Positions 35,906 through 43,771 of a DNA stretch of 64,000 nucleotides are shown here, piece by piece. The DNA lies in contig JALUXC010000017.1 in assembly GCA_027019165.1 (NCBI GenBank), forward strand, positions 124,001-188,000, in the 5' to 3' direction. Source of the stretch: Pseudophaeobacter sp. GTDB lineage: Bacteria > Pseudomonadota > Alphaproteobacteria > Rhodobacterales > Rhodobacteraceae. Position 1 is the first letter of the stretch; each line of letters opens with the position of its first letter. The notes under the pieces are model-generated. The model saw only the letters and a program-made list of their open reading frames with translations, had not been told where the DNA came from and did no database searches. The position numbers and the translations under genes are program-made.

Positions 35906-35938
35906 CTTTCGATTTGTCATCGTTTTATTTTCGAAATT
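35906..35938. promoter_or_regulatory. Repeated TCGAAA motifs upstream of glpR (candidate operator)
   Basis: On the minus strand TTTCGAAAAT and AATCGAAAG flank an AAACGAT motif within an AT-rich stretch 36-68 bases upstream of glpR. Repeats of this type are common DeoR-family operator patterns, so autoregulation of glpR-glpD is plausible. The rest of the 185-base gap to the DUF1513 gene shows nothing further that I can name. Confidence 0.35.
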
Positions 35939-36055
35939 GCGCGCTTTGAGGCTTGGCGCCGGTTTTTCCCCGTTGTTCACGCAGGGGCATCGGCCGCTCT
36001 TGTCGGTGATGGGCGGACCCCATGTCATTCAGGGAGGTGAACCTGTGATTGTGTC

Positions 36056-37135
36056 TCAGGCGAGCCTGATCAGGTGGTTGTCCCATGCGATTGGCGTGTG
36101 GGCCAGCGCTGTGATGCCATCTTTGCCCATCTGCACGATCTGGCCGGTTCCTGAACTGGCAATCAGCCCATTTGCACCCTGAGTCAGACCGCAGACATCC
36201 TTCAGCCAGTGTTCTGCGGTGATTGTGCCGCTGCCAGTATCCATGACCTGCACCAGGCCACCACGCGGGGATGAGACGGCAACCTGCATGCCATCCTTGG
36301 AAAAGGCGATGGATCCGCCATAGCCTGAAAGGTTGCGCAGCCTCGGATCATCCTCGCCCATCAGTCGGGGAGCGCTGCCGGTCTGGTGCAGGCCAACAAT
36401 CGGCACCACCGCGCCAAGATCGCCCTGCCATTGCATGGCAAAGGCCACCGTGCCATCGGCGTGCATTGCAAGGTGGCGGATCGAGTTCTTGCGCAGCTCC
36501 GGGACCAATTCGACCTGTTCGGTCAAACTGCCGTCAAAGCCAAGATAGCTGAGATTGGGCCGCATGGTGGGGATGTTCAGCTTGGCCCGCCCGCTGTCGG
36601 GGTGGGTTTCAATCCCGCCATTGGCGATGACCACGCCCATGCCATCCTCTCGCAACATCATGTCATGGGGGCCAACCCCGCCGGATGAGAAGCTGCCGAT
36701 GCGGCGATAGCCCGCTGATGCATCCCAAAGGCCGATAACGCCGCGCCCGGCCTCATAATCGTTCTCCGTGGTCATCAGGAGGAGACCATCGGGGGTAAAG
36801 ACACCATGGCCGTAGAAATGATGGTCCGAAGGCGGCGTAAGGCGGGCCAGTGGCGCGCCGCTGCGGCAGTCGATGACATCTGCAAAACGACCGGGGCGCC
36901 GGGCAAAGGCCACCGCTTCGGGGCGGCTTGGATGGGCCGCTGCCGCATGGCCGCGTGCCGGGATCTCGCGGGTGAATAGGATCCCACCGGCCCCGGTGAG
37001 ACCTGCAAGCACATAGCGGCCGTCGTTGGTTTTGCCAGCCGACAACAAAGCCGGGGTGCCAAGATCGGCCCAGCTGGCTGCCGGCGCCATGCCCGCGGCC
37101 AGAAGACCTGCCAGAAATCCACGTCTTGAAGGCAT
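36056..37135 (-). CDS. DUF1513 family protein (beta-propeller-like, Tat-exported)
   Basis: A 359-aa DUF1513 protein, probably a periplasmic beta-propeller. The N-terminus has a twin-arginine signal, S-R-R-G-F-L-A-G, followed by a hydrophobic segment and AxA-type site. Family segments 'HGVFTPDGLLLMTTENDYE' and 'GVGPHDMMLREDG' are visible. It is the last gene in the bfd-bfr-DUF1111-imelysin-DUF1513 run, a set found in bacterial iron-acquisition loci. The specific role is unknown. Confidence 0.88.
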   Translation of the reverse strand: MPSRRGFLAGLLAAGMAPAASWADLGTPALLSAGKTNDGRYVLAGLTGAGGILFTREIPARGHAAAAHPSRPEAVAFARRPGRFADVIDCRSGAPLARLTPPSDHHFYGHGVFTPDGLLLMTTENDYEAGRGVIGLWDASAGYRRIGSFSSGGVGPHDMMLREDGMGVVIANGGIETHPDSGRAKLNIPTMRPNLSYLGFDGSLTEQVELVPELRKNSIRHLAMHADGTVAFAMQWQGDLGAVVPIVGLHQTGSAPRLMGEDDPRLRNLSGYGGSIAFSKDGMQVAVSSPRGGLVQVMDTGSGTITAEHWLKDVCGLTQGANGLIASSGTGQIVQMGKDGITALAHTPIAWDNHLIRLA

Positions 37136-37152
37136 TGCTGTCTCTCTCTTTG

Positions 37153-38175
37153 TCAGTCGCCGTCCAGCGCATTGAAACCCACCCCAACGCCAAGGGCGGG
37201 GCCAAGGGTGAGGCCAATCTCTTCGCGAAGGTTACGGATGTCCTGTTGCAAGGCCTCAATCCGCAGGCGTGGTCCAGGGGCGGCGACTCCGGCAAACACG
37301 GGATCCTCCAGCCGCTCGGCATGGGCGCGCACGGTGGCAAATGCCTTGGCAAGGTCATCCCCAAGATCCGGCGTGTCTGCTGAGAGGATCATGGCCAGAT
37401 CTGCCAGGGCCTCAAGTGAAAGGACCACATGGCGCAGCGAGCGACCCGAACGATAGGCCTCGGCCCGCTTCGGGCGGGGCTTGTCGTATGTCCCAAGCGG
37501 GCGGCCAAGGCGCATGTCGACCAGGATCTGCAAACCCGTATCCAGTGCCTTGAACAGTTCCTGTCTGATCTCGGCCTCGCTCTGATAGCGTGCTCCTGGC
37601 TGCCGCATCTCCTCGGCGAACCGCTCGGACCAGTCTTTGTCGATTGCGGCGCTGGTTGCGGCAATGTCGCGGGCGATGGTCCGGGTCAGAGCGCAGCGAT
37701 AGGTGTCGGTTCCGGCCTGCTGCAGGGGGGCATCGAATAGCAGGAATTCAAGTGCATAGAACCCTCGCGCCGCGATCGAGACAGCGGTGTAGGCTTCTGG
37801 ATCGTCAATGATCGGGTCGTTTTTCCGGATCAGCGCATTGAGCGCCTTTGGAGTCTTGCCGCGGCTGTCGGGCCAGAAGGCCAGAGCAAAGGCGCGATTG
37901 TCGGTTTCGGTAGGGCCGAAGCGAAGGTGGCTGACGCGGACCCAGGCGTCGAAAGCCGTGCCATAGGCCGCGCGCAGGTCTACTGAATTGGCGTCACAAT
38001 CTCTATTGGCAGTTTCGCTAAGCACCCTGGACCTGTCCGCCAACCTGTGAAAGCCTGGCAGGATGTGACTGTCAATTGCAATGTCCACCATATCGGCGCG
38101 CAAGGCAGCCGGGGCCAGGGCAAGCGTGGCTGAGAAGGCTGTGACCAGTATATGGGACAGGATAGGGCGTGTCAT
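37153..38175 (-). CDS. Imelysin family protein (variant motif)
   Basis: A 340-aa exported protein of the imelysin/insulin-cleaving peptidase M75 family, with a signal peptide ending near residue 27 (ALRA-D). Imelysins are periplasmic, iron-linked and non-proteolytic in tested cases. The conserved GxHxxE motif is here G-F-Y-A-L-E ('ARGFYALEFLLFD'), so the His is replaced by Tyr, unlike the copy at 41736-43016. The start overlaps the DUF1111 stop by 4 bases. The substitution may change or abolish metal binding. Confidence 0.88.
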   Translation of the reverse strand: MTRPILSHILVTAFSATLALAPAALRADMVDIAIDSHILPGFHRLADRSRVLSETANRDCDANSVDLRAAYGTAFDAWVRVSHLRFGPTETDNRAFALAFWPDSRGKTPKALNALIRKNDPIIDDPEAYTAVSIAARGFYALEFLLFDAPLQQAGTDTYRCALTRTIARDIAATSAAIDKDWSERFAEEMRQPGARYQSEAEIRQELFKALDTGLQILVDMRLGRPLGTYDKPRPKRAEAYRSGRSLRHVVLSLEALADLAMILSADTPDLGDDLAKAFATVRAHAERLEDPVFAGVAAPGPRLRIEALQQDIRNLREEIGLTLGPALGVGVGFNALDGD

Positions 38176-39743
38176 AGGCTCTCCAAGAATTGGATCAGAT
38201 CTGCGCGGTCATTGGGCGTAAGGGCGATCACGTGGTCGCGGGCCGGTTGCGCCTCGCCGCCGTGCCAGAGGATCGCCTCGAGCAGCGAGCGGGCCCTGCC
38301 ATCGTGCAGGAAGGTGGCGCGGGGCGAGACCTGTTGCGTCAGCCCGATCCCCCAAAGCGGAGCCGTGCGCCATTCGCGCCCCGTTGCGCGCGCTTCGGGG
38401 CGGTGATCGGCCAGACCTTCGCCCATGTCATGCAACAGCAGGTCACTATAGGGCCAGATCAACTGGAAACTGTGCTCGGGGCGATCAGTCAGGCGGTGCG
38501 TCACGAATTTTGGCCGGTGGCAGGCGGCGCAGCCTGCTGCGTAAAACACCTCTTTGCCACGCAACACACCGGGAGCCTCCACATCGCGGCGCGCTGGCAC
38601 AGCAAGGTTGCGCGCGTAAAAGGTGACCAGATCCATGTTGGGTTGGTCGATCTCGGTCTCGCGTGCGTCGGCGTCCCCGTGGGGCGCTGTTCGGCAAGCC
38701 GTCTGCGCGGCAGAGCAGTCTCCCCAGGCGGCGGGAAAGAGCGGCGTGGAAATGCCGATATCGCCCGAAAAGGCAGCGGCGGATTGTTCATGCACGGTCG
38801 GCATCCCGGCTTTGAGGCCAAAGCGTCCGAGCATGATCTGTTGAAACTCTGTCGACCAGACCAGATTGGCGCGGCCTGAGATGCCGTCCCCGTCCATGTC
38901 ATCGGGGTCGGCAGCAGCGAGGATATCGGCTGCCGGGATCGCTTCCAGCAGGCCAAGACCGATCATCGAAGGGGCAACGCGTGGAGACAGCATCGCCTGC
39001 GGGTGCAAGGGACCATAGCCAAGGTCCGTCGCGCGATATACGGGTTTGCGCAAGGAAGCGGTCTCACCGCCGTTCAGCGTGACGAGCACTTCCTCGTATT
39101 GGATGCCGAGTCGATATTCGGGTGCGATACCGGGGGCGGAGAAATCCTGAAGCTGTCCGCCATATGTCGGATCGGGCAGGGTGCCGATGTAATCCTTGAT
39201 CGCATGCAACTTAGCCGGGACGGGGCCGGGGATCGAAATGCGCAGGAACATCGAAGCAGAGCTGTAGTCTGCTCCCTCAGGCACGTGACCGCGCCCGTCC
39301 TTGATGTGACACCGCTGGCAGGAGCGCGCGTTGTAAAGCGGGCCCAAACCGTCCGAGGCGCGGGTTGAGGAGGGGGAGAAGACCCAGATCTTCTTGAACA
39401 ATCCGTTGCCGAGCTTGAATTCCAATTCCTGCTCGAATGAAAGGTTGGCAGAGTGTTGAGAAAACGCCTCGTCATCGCTGCGGACGCGCACGGTGGCGGC
39501 GCCCGCAGGCAGGAGCTCATAGGGTTCGGCAGTACTGAAGTCGGTTGCAGGGGCCGTGATCTGACTGATGCGCGCGGTGTCGTCTTCGGTGCGAGGGATG
39601 ACTGCGAGATGCGGATCGCCAAGGGACAGCTGGCTGAGGTTCAGCGCCCCGGAGGGGGCGGCAAGGCTGGCTGCGAGCAGGGCCGCAGCCAGGCAGAGGT
39701 TACTCTTCGGCCTCTTCCATTTTGGTGGCGTTGAGTTGTGCAT
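38172..39743 (-). CDS. Di-haem DUF1111 oxidoreductase-like protein
   Basis: A 523-aa exported c-type cytochrome of the DUF1111 (di-haem oxidoreductase/thiol oxidoreductase-like) family. Two haem-binding CxxCH motifs are visible, CQRCH in the N-terminal third and CAACH in the C-terminal part. A signal peptide spans about residues 15-35. ATG 39743 is chosen over GTG 39755. Its first 44 bases overlap the 3' end of bfr. Linked to imelysin and DUF1513, it probably serves in iron redox handling in the periplasm. Confidence 0.88.
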   Translation of the reverse strand: MHNSTPPKWKRPKSNLCLAAALLAASLAAPSGALNLSQLSLGDPHLAVIPRTEDDTARISQITAPATDFSTAEPYELLPAGAATVRVRSDDEAFSQHSANLSFEQELEFKLGNGLFKKIWVFSPSSTRASDGLGPLYNARSCQRCHIKDGRGHVPEGADYSSASMFLRISIPGPVPAKLHAIKDYIGTLPDPTYGGQLQDFSAPGIAPEYRLGIQYEEVLVTLNGGETASLRKPVYRATDLGYGPLHPQAMLSPRVAPSMIGLGLLEAIPAADILAAADPDDMDGDGISGRANLVWSTEFQQIMLGRFGLKAGMPTVHEQSAAAFSGDIGISTPLFPAAWGDCSAAQTACRTAPHGDADARETEIDQPNMDLVTFYARNLAVPARRDVEAPGVLRGKEVFYAAGCAACHRPKFVTHRLTDRPEHSFQLIWPYSDLLLHDMGEGLADHRPEARATGREWRTAPLWGIGLTQQVSPRATFLHDGRARSLLEAILWHGGEAQPARDHVIALTPNDRADLIQFLESL

Positions 39744-40188
39744 AGTTTTCGGCACCGATACGGTCGTGCAGTTCGAGCTGGGTTTCGAGGAAATCGATAT
39801 GACCTTCCTCGTCGGCCATCAACTCCTCAAACAGCTTCATGGTCACATAGTCGCCTGCGGTATTGCAGGCTTCGCGGGCCTCTTTGTAGAGCGCCCTTGC
39901 GCTGACCTCGGCGGCCAGATCACATTCCAGCGTTTCCTTCGGGGTCTGACCAATGCGCAGAGGGTCAAGTTTCTGCAGGTTCGGGTGGCCGCCCAGGAAG
40001 AGGATCCGCGCAATCAGCTTGTCCGCGTGCTCCATCTCTTCGATGCTTTCTTCGCGGCTTTTCTTGGCCATGCTGCCAAGGCCCCAGTCGTCCTGCATCC
40101 GGTAGTGCAGCCAATACTGGCTGACGGCGGTCAACTCATGGCGCAAGGCTTTGTTGAGATACTCGATGACGGTTGGGTCGCCCTTCAT
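39700..40188 (-). CDS. bfr: Bacterioferritin
   Basis: A 162-aa haem-containing ferritin storing iron as a 24-mer. All ferroxidase ligands are at their standard positions: Glu18, Glu51, His54, Glu94, Glu127 and His130, and the haem-ligand Met52 is present. ATG 40188 ([12 protein letters not shown]) matches the family start. It overlaps the upstream bfd by 53 bases and the downstream DUF1111 gene by 44 bases. Confidence 0.96.
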   Translation of the reverse strand: MKGDPTVIEYLNKALRHELTAVSQYWLHYRMQDDWGLGSMAKKSREESIEEMEHADKLIARILFLGGHPNLQKLDPLRIGQTPKETLECDLAAEVSARALYKEAREACNTAGDYVTMKLFEELMADEEGHIDFLETQLELHDRIGAENYAQLNATKMEEAEE

Positions 40189-40429
40189 GGCTGGTCTCCT
40201 GTCTGTGTGGCGTGCGCAAATTTTGCAGCTGCGCAGGTACCTTGACCATAGCATTGCTTCGCATGGTGTCGAGGAAGAGCGGCATACATCCGCCACAATC
40301 AGCAGATTTGCCCAAGGCATGATAGATTTTTCCCGGTGTGATGATGGTGTCCGGGTCAGCGGCTCGCATCCAGTCGATGGCGGCGTGGATGTCGTGATCG
40401 GTGATCTGGGTGCAGTGGCAGACTATCAT
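40136..40429 (-). CDS. bfd: Bacterioferritin-associated ferredoxin
   Basis: A 97-aa [2Fe-2S] protein that reduces bacterioferritin to release iron. The four cluster cysteines are Cys4, Cys6, Cys45 and Cys48, in the order expected for Bfd. After about residue 75 the C-terminal tail is encoded inside the bfr start region, a 53-base overlap, giving a longer product than usual. ATG 40429 (MIVCHCTQ) is the family start. Two TGA-N9-TCA boxes lie 55-102 bases upstream. Confidence 0.92.
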   Translation of the reverse strand: MIVCHCTQITDHDIHAAIDWMRAADPDTIITPGKIYHALGKSADCGGCMPLFLDTMRSNAMVKVPAQLQNLRTPHRQETSHEGRPNRHRVSQQSLAP

Positions 40430-40483
40430 CTTGGCGTTCCGGGCGCTGGTCAAACAGGTGTCCGTGGTTGATGATGAAATATC

Positions 40484-40498
40484 TGACAAAAAAAGTCA
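40484..40498. promoter_or_regulatory. Candidate RirA iron box (proximal, bfd promoter)
   Basis: TGACAAAAAAAGTCA fits TGA-N9-TCA, the iron-responsive operator recognised by RirA-type regulators in Alphaproteobacteria, and is palindromic over four bases on each side. It lies 55-69 bases upstream of the bfd start. Confidence 0.7.
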
Positions 40499-40516
40499 GT
40501 AAGCAAGGTGTAATCT

Positions 40517-40531
40517 TGATTTTTTCTGTCA
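40517..40531. promoter_or_regulatory. Candidate RirA iron box (distal, bfd promoter)
   Basis: TGATTTTTTCTGTCA is a second TGA-N9-TCA motif, 33 bases from the proximal one (start to start, about three helical turns). Two phased boxes strengthen the case for iron control of the bfd-bfr operon. Confidence 0.68.
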
Positions 40532-40555
40532 CCTTTTTGTGTCGTCATTGCTGAA

Positions 40556-40586
40556 CAACAAAAAAGGGCCGCAGAATATGCGGCCC
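40556..40586 (-). terminator. Rho-independent terminator after the porin gene
   Basis: On the minus strand GGGCCGCA-TATTC-TGCGGCCC (40566-40586) is a perfect 8-bp stem followed directly by TTTTTTGTTG. It lies 45 bases past the porin stop. Confidence 0.92.
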
Positions 40587-40630
40587 AGTCCGGTTTCATT
40601 GGATATCTCCAATCAAAACCGAGGGAAAAT

Positions 40631-41642
40631 TCAGCCGCCCAGCGGAATGACGAGGCTAAGACCCAGCGTGGTGTCCTCAACGCCAGAATCATCGGTCTGC
40701 GCAAGTGCACCCGAAAGGGTCATTCCGTTTTTGAACTCATAGTCTGCGGCAAGGGAGATCAGGTCGGTGTCGCCCGCGCTGTTTAGGTCGCGGCGCGCCA
40801 AGGTACCCGAGAAGGTCCATTGGCCCACACCATAGGCGGCGTTCAGAGTGGCAAAGGTTGCATCATCCGCGCCGCCGCCAAAGTTTGAGAATGTGGCCGC
40901 TTCTGCAAAGATGTCGAGACCACCGGCAAATGAGTGGCCAAGGCCAACCACAAAGCCCTGCTCGTCATCCACATCGCCCGCGCTGGCGCTCAGGTGCCGG
41001 GCGCCGACGTGAAAACGAGTGCCGCCGACGCTATGCGCCCATTGGATCGCAAAGTTGTCCAACTCGCCGGTGTTGCCGGCACCGCCGGCCGAAGCGCGAT
41101 TGCGACCGCGATCTTCTCCCCAGGAACGGCTGAGCCCGGTGTCGTCGGCAAAGAAAATGCCAAAGGACAGCGTGCCTGCTCCATCCAGTTCGATATCGGC
41201 CAGCACACCGATCTGTTCTGAGAGCTCATAATCTTCGGCCAGGGTGCTGCCGAAAAAGCCTGCAGCATCGTCCCAGGCGGTGCCAAAGACGGGGTGCAGC
41301 TTACCAATCGAAACCGTTGTTGCCTGTCCGATGCCAAAGCTGAGGCCAAGCTCTTCAACGTAAAGGCCCATGTCGTCAAAGGTCCGGTCGTCGGTGGCGT
41401 CCGTGACGCTTTCAGCGGTCAGTGTCGAAAACAGCGCAACGCCATTGCCAAAGGTGTAGGTGCCGGTGGCCGTGATCATCAGGTAGGTGTCGCGGATTTC
41501 ATTGGCAGGGGCGTCGGAGGAAACGACTTGTTCGTTGCCGATCTCGATTTCACCTTCCCAGGTAAACTCCGCCTGTGCGGTTGTTGCGCACAGCATAAAA
41601 AGGGGCGCCGAAAGCCAGCGCCAGGGATGTCTTGGTTTTCAT
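40631..41642 (-). CDS. Porin, with an apparent frameshift in the signal peptide
   Basis: An outer-membrane porin-like beta-barrel rich in alternating Gly/aromatic strands, ending 'GLSLVIPLGG'. The continuous frame begins at ATG 41596 as MLCATTAQA, only half a signal peptide. The likely true start is ATG 41642, encoding MKTKTSLALAFGAP, but it reads out of frame at a homopolymer (CCCCTTTTT on the coding strand, 41597-41605). Removing one base restores a textbook signal peptide, MKTKTSLALAFGAPF joined to MLCATTAQA. This is a sequencing error, a null allele or slippage-controlled expression. It follows the imelysin gene and ends in a strong terminator. Confidence 0.75.
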
Positions 41643-41663
41643 CAGGTATCTCTTTCAGGGGGT

Positions 41664-41698
41664 GGTCATCCTGACGGCGCGTTGCGATCAGGATGACC
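41664..41698. promoter_or_regulatory. Perfect 11-bp inverted repeat in the porin leader
   Basis: GGTCATCCTGA (41664-41674) and TCAGGATGACC (41688-41698) are perfect complements separated by 13 bases, 22 bases upstream of the proposed porin ATG. There is no U-run on either strand, so an mRNA leader structure or a protein-binding site is more likely than termination. Confidence 0.6.
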
Positions 41699-41709
41699 TA
41701 TTGTCAGAC

Positions 41710-41726
41710 ATGTAATGTTATTACAT
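41710..41726. promoter_or_regulatory. ATGTAAT-N3-ATTACAT palindrome upstream of the porin
   Basis: A perfect 7-3-7 AT-rich palindrome 68-84 bases upstream of the porin start and 10 bases past the imelysin stop. Its form resembles Fur-superfamily (Zur/Mur/Irr-like) operators, which would suit a metal-uptake porin. Which regulator binds is not determinable from the sequence. Confidence 0.5.
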
Positions 41727-41735
41727 ATGCCTCAC

Positions 41736-43016
41736 TTATTCAAAGACTGCCGAAGGATTGTCAAGGCTGTCAGACCCCTCGAATGCGATATCGCTCAGTT
41801 TCAAGGCGGCAACCGCGCGTTCGATCGAGCGGGTCTGGTCGATCAATCCGTTCACGCCGCCCATGATCAGCGCCTCGCCCGCTGCATTGCCCTGTTCCAG
41901 CATCTGGTCGTAAGAGAAACCGGCCTCTGCAGCGGTCTTGATCCGACCCAGAGCCAGCATGGTACCGGCCAGCTTGCCGCGCAGTTCGGCGTCAAGGTCT
42001 GCATCCGCAGCAGCGACCAGATCCGACAAGGAGGCGCCCGACACAAGTTCACCATTCACGCGGACATATTCACCCAAGTAGACGTTCTGTACTCCAAGGC
42101 CGTCATAATAATGGCTGTTGTGGGTGTTGTCCGAGAAACAGTCATGCTCTTCTTCGGGGTCGTTCAGCATCAGGCCAAGGCGCATCCGCTCACCGGCCTG
42201 CTCACCGTAAGAGAGCGAGCCCATGCCGGTCAGCATGGCGACGATCCCGGCGCCTTCCTCCGACATCACCTCGGCACGTGCGTCACCGCCCTCGGCCCAT
42301 TGCGCCGTCATCCATTCCAGATCCGACACCAGAAGCTCTGTCGCCGCCTTGAGGTAAGCACCGCGGCGCTCGCAGTTGCCGCCCGTGCAGGCTTCGCCTG
42401 TGGCATAGTCAGTCCAGGGGCGGTTGCCCGCGCCATGATCTGTGCCGTTCAGGTCTTGGCCCCAAAGCAAGAATTCAATGGCGTGATAGCCGGTCGCGAC
42501 ATTGGCCTCGACGCCGTCCGCCTCGTGCAGGGTTTCCTCCAGCAGGGCGGGGGTGATCTCGCTGGTGTCTATGGTCTTGCCGGACAGCTCAAAGGTCGGG
42601 TTCGCAATGACATTCAGCGCCGCAAGGGCGTTTTCATCCGAGGGCCCGCCGTAGGAGGCGTCCACATAGTCGATCAGCCCTTCGTCCAGCGGCCAGGCGT
42701 TCACCTTGCCTTCCCAGTCATCGACGATGGCATTGCCGAAGCGGAACACCTCGGACTGCTGATAGGGCACACGCGCGGCCAGCCATGCAGCGCGAGCGGC
42801 CTGCAGAGCTTCGGCCGACGGGGCAGAGATCAGGGTTTCCACCGCATCCTGCAGTTTCCTGGCTATGGTCAGGCTGTCCTCATAGGTGGCCTGAGCGATG
42901 TCCGCGTAGGTGGTCAGTACGGCGCCTTTCTGCGGCGCTGCACTTGCGGCCAATGCCGTGCTGCCCGCCATGGCGAGGCCTGCCAGGGCGGTTCCGGTGC
43001 GAAACAGAGACTTCAT
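41736..43016 (-). CDS. Imelysin family iron-regulated protein
   Basis: A 426-aa exported protein of the imelysin (peptidase M75/IrpA) family. A signal peptide ends near residue 24 (TALA-AS). The GxHxxE motif is intact as G-Y-H-A-I-E in 'ATGYHAIEFLLWGQD', and 'RPWTDY' and 'HNSHYYDG' are family segments. Related cyanobacterial IrpA is iron-repressed. It lies between hemP and the porin gene on the same strand, 83 bases after hemP, so iron control through the upstream TGA-N9-TCA box is likely. Confidence 0.92.
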   Translation of the reverse strand: MKSLFRTGTALAGLAMAGSTALAASAAPQKGAVLTTYADIAQATYEDSLTIARKLQDAVETLISAPSAEALQAARAAWLAARVPYQQSEVFRFGNAIVDDWEGKVNAWPLDEGLIDYVDASYGGPSDENALAALNVIANPTFELSGKTIDTSEITPALLEETLHEADGVEANVATGYHAIEFLLWGQDLNGTDHGAGNRPWTDYATGEACTGGNCERRGAYLKAATELLVSDLEWMTAQWAEGGDARAEVMSEEGAGIVAMLTGMGSLSYGEQAGERMRLGLMLNDPEEEHDCFSDNTHNSHYYDGLGVQNVYLGEYVRVNGELVSGASLSDLVAAADADLDAELRGKLAGTMLALGRIKTAAEAGFSYDQMLEQGNAAGEALIMGGVNGLIDQTRSIERAVAALKLSDIAFEGSDSLDNPSAVFE

Positions 43017-43099
43017 CGGTGTGATCCTTGTCTGGTCTTCAAAAAATCGAGTTGGTGTGAGGCGTCTGGCACCGGTCTGCGTTGGCGGGCGATGCGGAG

Positions 43100-43270
43100 T
43101 TACTTGGTCAGGATCAGCTTGCCAGCGCGGGTGATGCGCAGGCTGTAGATCTGTCCGTTCAGCAGAATCCGCGCCTGAATGCCGCCGCGGGTCAGGTCCT
43201 CGGCGTGGTAGGTCGGAAAGGCTTCGGTGGTGGCGGTTGCAGCCACCGGTTCAGGAGTGATCTGGTTCAT
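43100..43270 (-). CDS. hemP: Hemin uptake protein HemP
   Basis: A 56-aa protein with the HemP C-terminal signature: 'ILLNGQIYSLRITRAGKLILTK' split as ILLNGQIYSLR plus ITRAGKLILTK. HemP proteins are small, accompany haem or iron uptake genes and in some bacteria act as regulators of haem receptors. ATG 43270 overlaps the preceding small gene's stop (ATGA, 43267-43270), which fixes the start. Confidence 0.9.
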   Translation of the reverse strand: MNQITPEPVAATATTEAFPTYHAEDLTRGGIQARILLNGQIYSLRITRAGKLILTK

Positions 43271-43449
43271 GAGGAATGCCCATTCTTGAAATCCGCCCTG
43301 TCGAATTCGGCCCGGTCCAGCAACCACTCAAGGCAAAAGCCAGAAAGCGTGCCGGAACGCGCAAAGACCTCCGGCCAGATCTGTGAAAGACTGTCCTGGT
43401 AGTCAGGTGCGGGCGTGCGCACGGTCTGGTTTGGGGCAGGATTCGACAT
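43267..43449 (-). CDS. Small hypothetical protein coupled to hemP
   Basis: A 60-aa protein I do not recognise. It has a Pro/Thr-rich N-terminus, then an amphipathic segment 'SLSQIWPEVFARSGTLSG' and 'FCLEWLLDRAEFDRADF'. There is no signal peptide or membrane span. Evidence that it is real: its TGA overlaps the hemP ATG in an ATGA junction, it is preceded by an iron-box promoter, and the only reading frame through the leader is this one. It may act in hemP translation control or haem handling. Confidence 0.65.
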   Translation of the reverse strand: MSNPAPNQTVRTPAPDYQDSLSQIWPEVFARSGTLSGFCLEWLLDRAEFDRADFKNGHSS

Positions 43450-43524
43450 GATGACGCATGTTGGTTGTCTCGGTTCATTCGGGCTGGCCTGACATGCGCC
43501 AGGTTGGCTGGATTGCCTTATACC

Positions 43525-43539
43525 TGATTTATTTACTCA
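43525..43539. promoter_or_regulatory. Candidate RirA iron box in the hemP promoter
   Basis: TGATTTATTTACTCA fits TGA-N9-TCA. On the minus strand a perfect -35 TTGACA (43544-43549) lies just upstream of it and TATAAG about 21 bases further on, so the box sits across the promoter core. It lies 76-90 bases before the 60-aa gene start. Confidence 0.7.
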
Positions 43540-43702
43540 TCTTTGTCAATCTGAGTTTTTTAGTCGGAAATTAGATTTCTGCGCTGATTGTTCCCGAATC
43601 CGAGGCAACGTACCGAATTTAAACGGCTGGTTTTTGCGCAGTGCACAATGGTTTGTCGCCTGCGCAATGGAGTTTGACCGGTGAGTCGCTCCGCATCTCA
43701 GG

Positions 43703-43749
43703 GCAAGGCGCTGCCTTGCAAAGGAAAAGGCCACCCGAAGGTGGCCTTT
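43703..43749 (-). terminator. Rho-independent terminator after metG
   Basis: On the minus strand AAAGGCCACC-TTCG-GGTGGCCTTT (43726-43749) is a 10-bp perfect stem with a UUCG tetraloop and trailing TTTTCCTTT. A second 7-bp hairpin (43703-43719) follows. The stretch from 43550 to 43700 between this and the hemP promoter holds no gene that I can support. Confidence 0.92.
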
Positions 43750-43771
43750 GCATAGTTGATAGCACAGTGGC

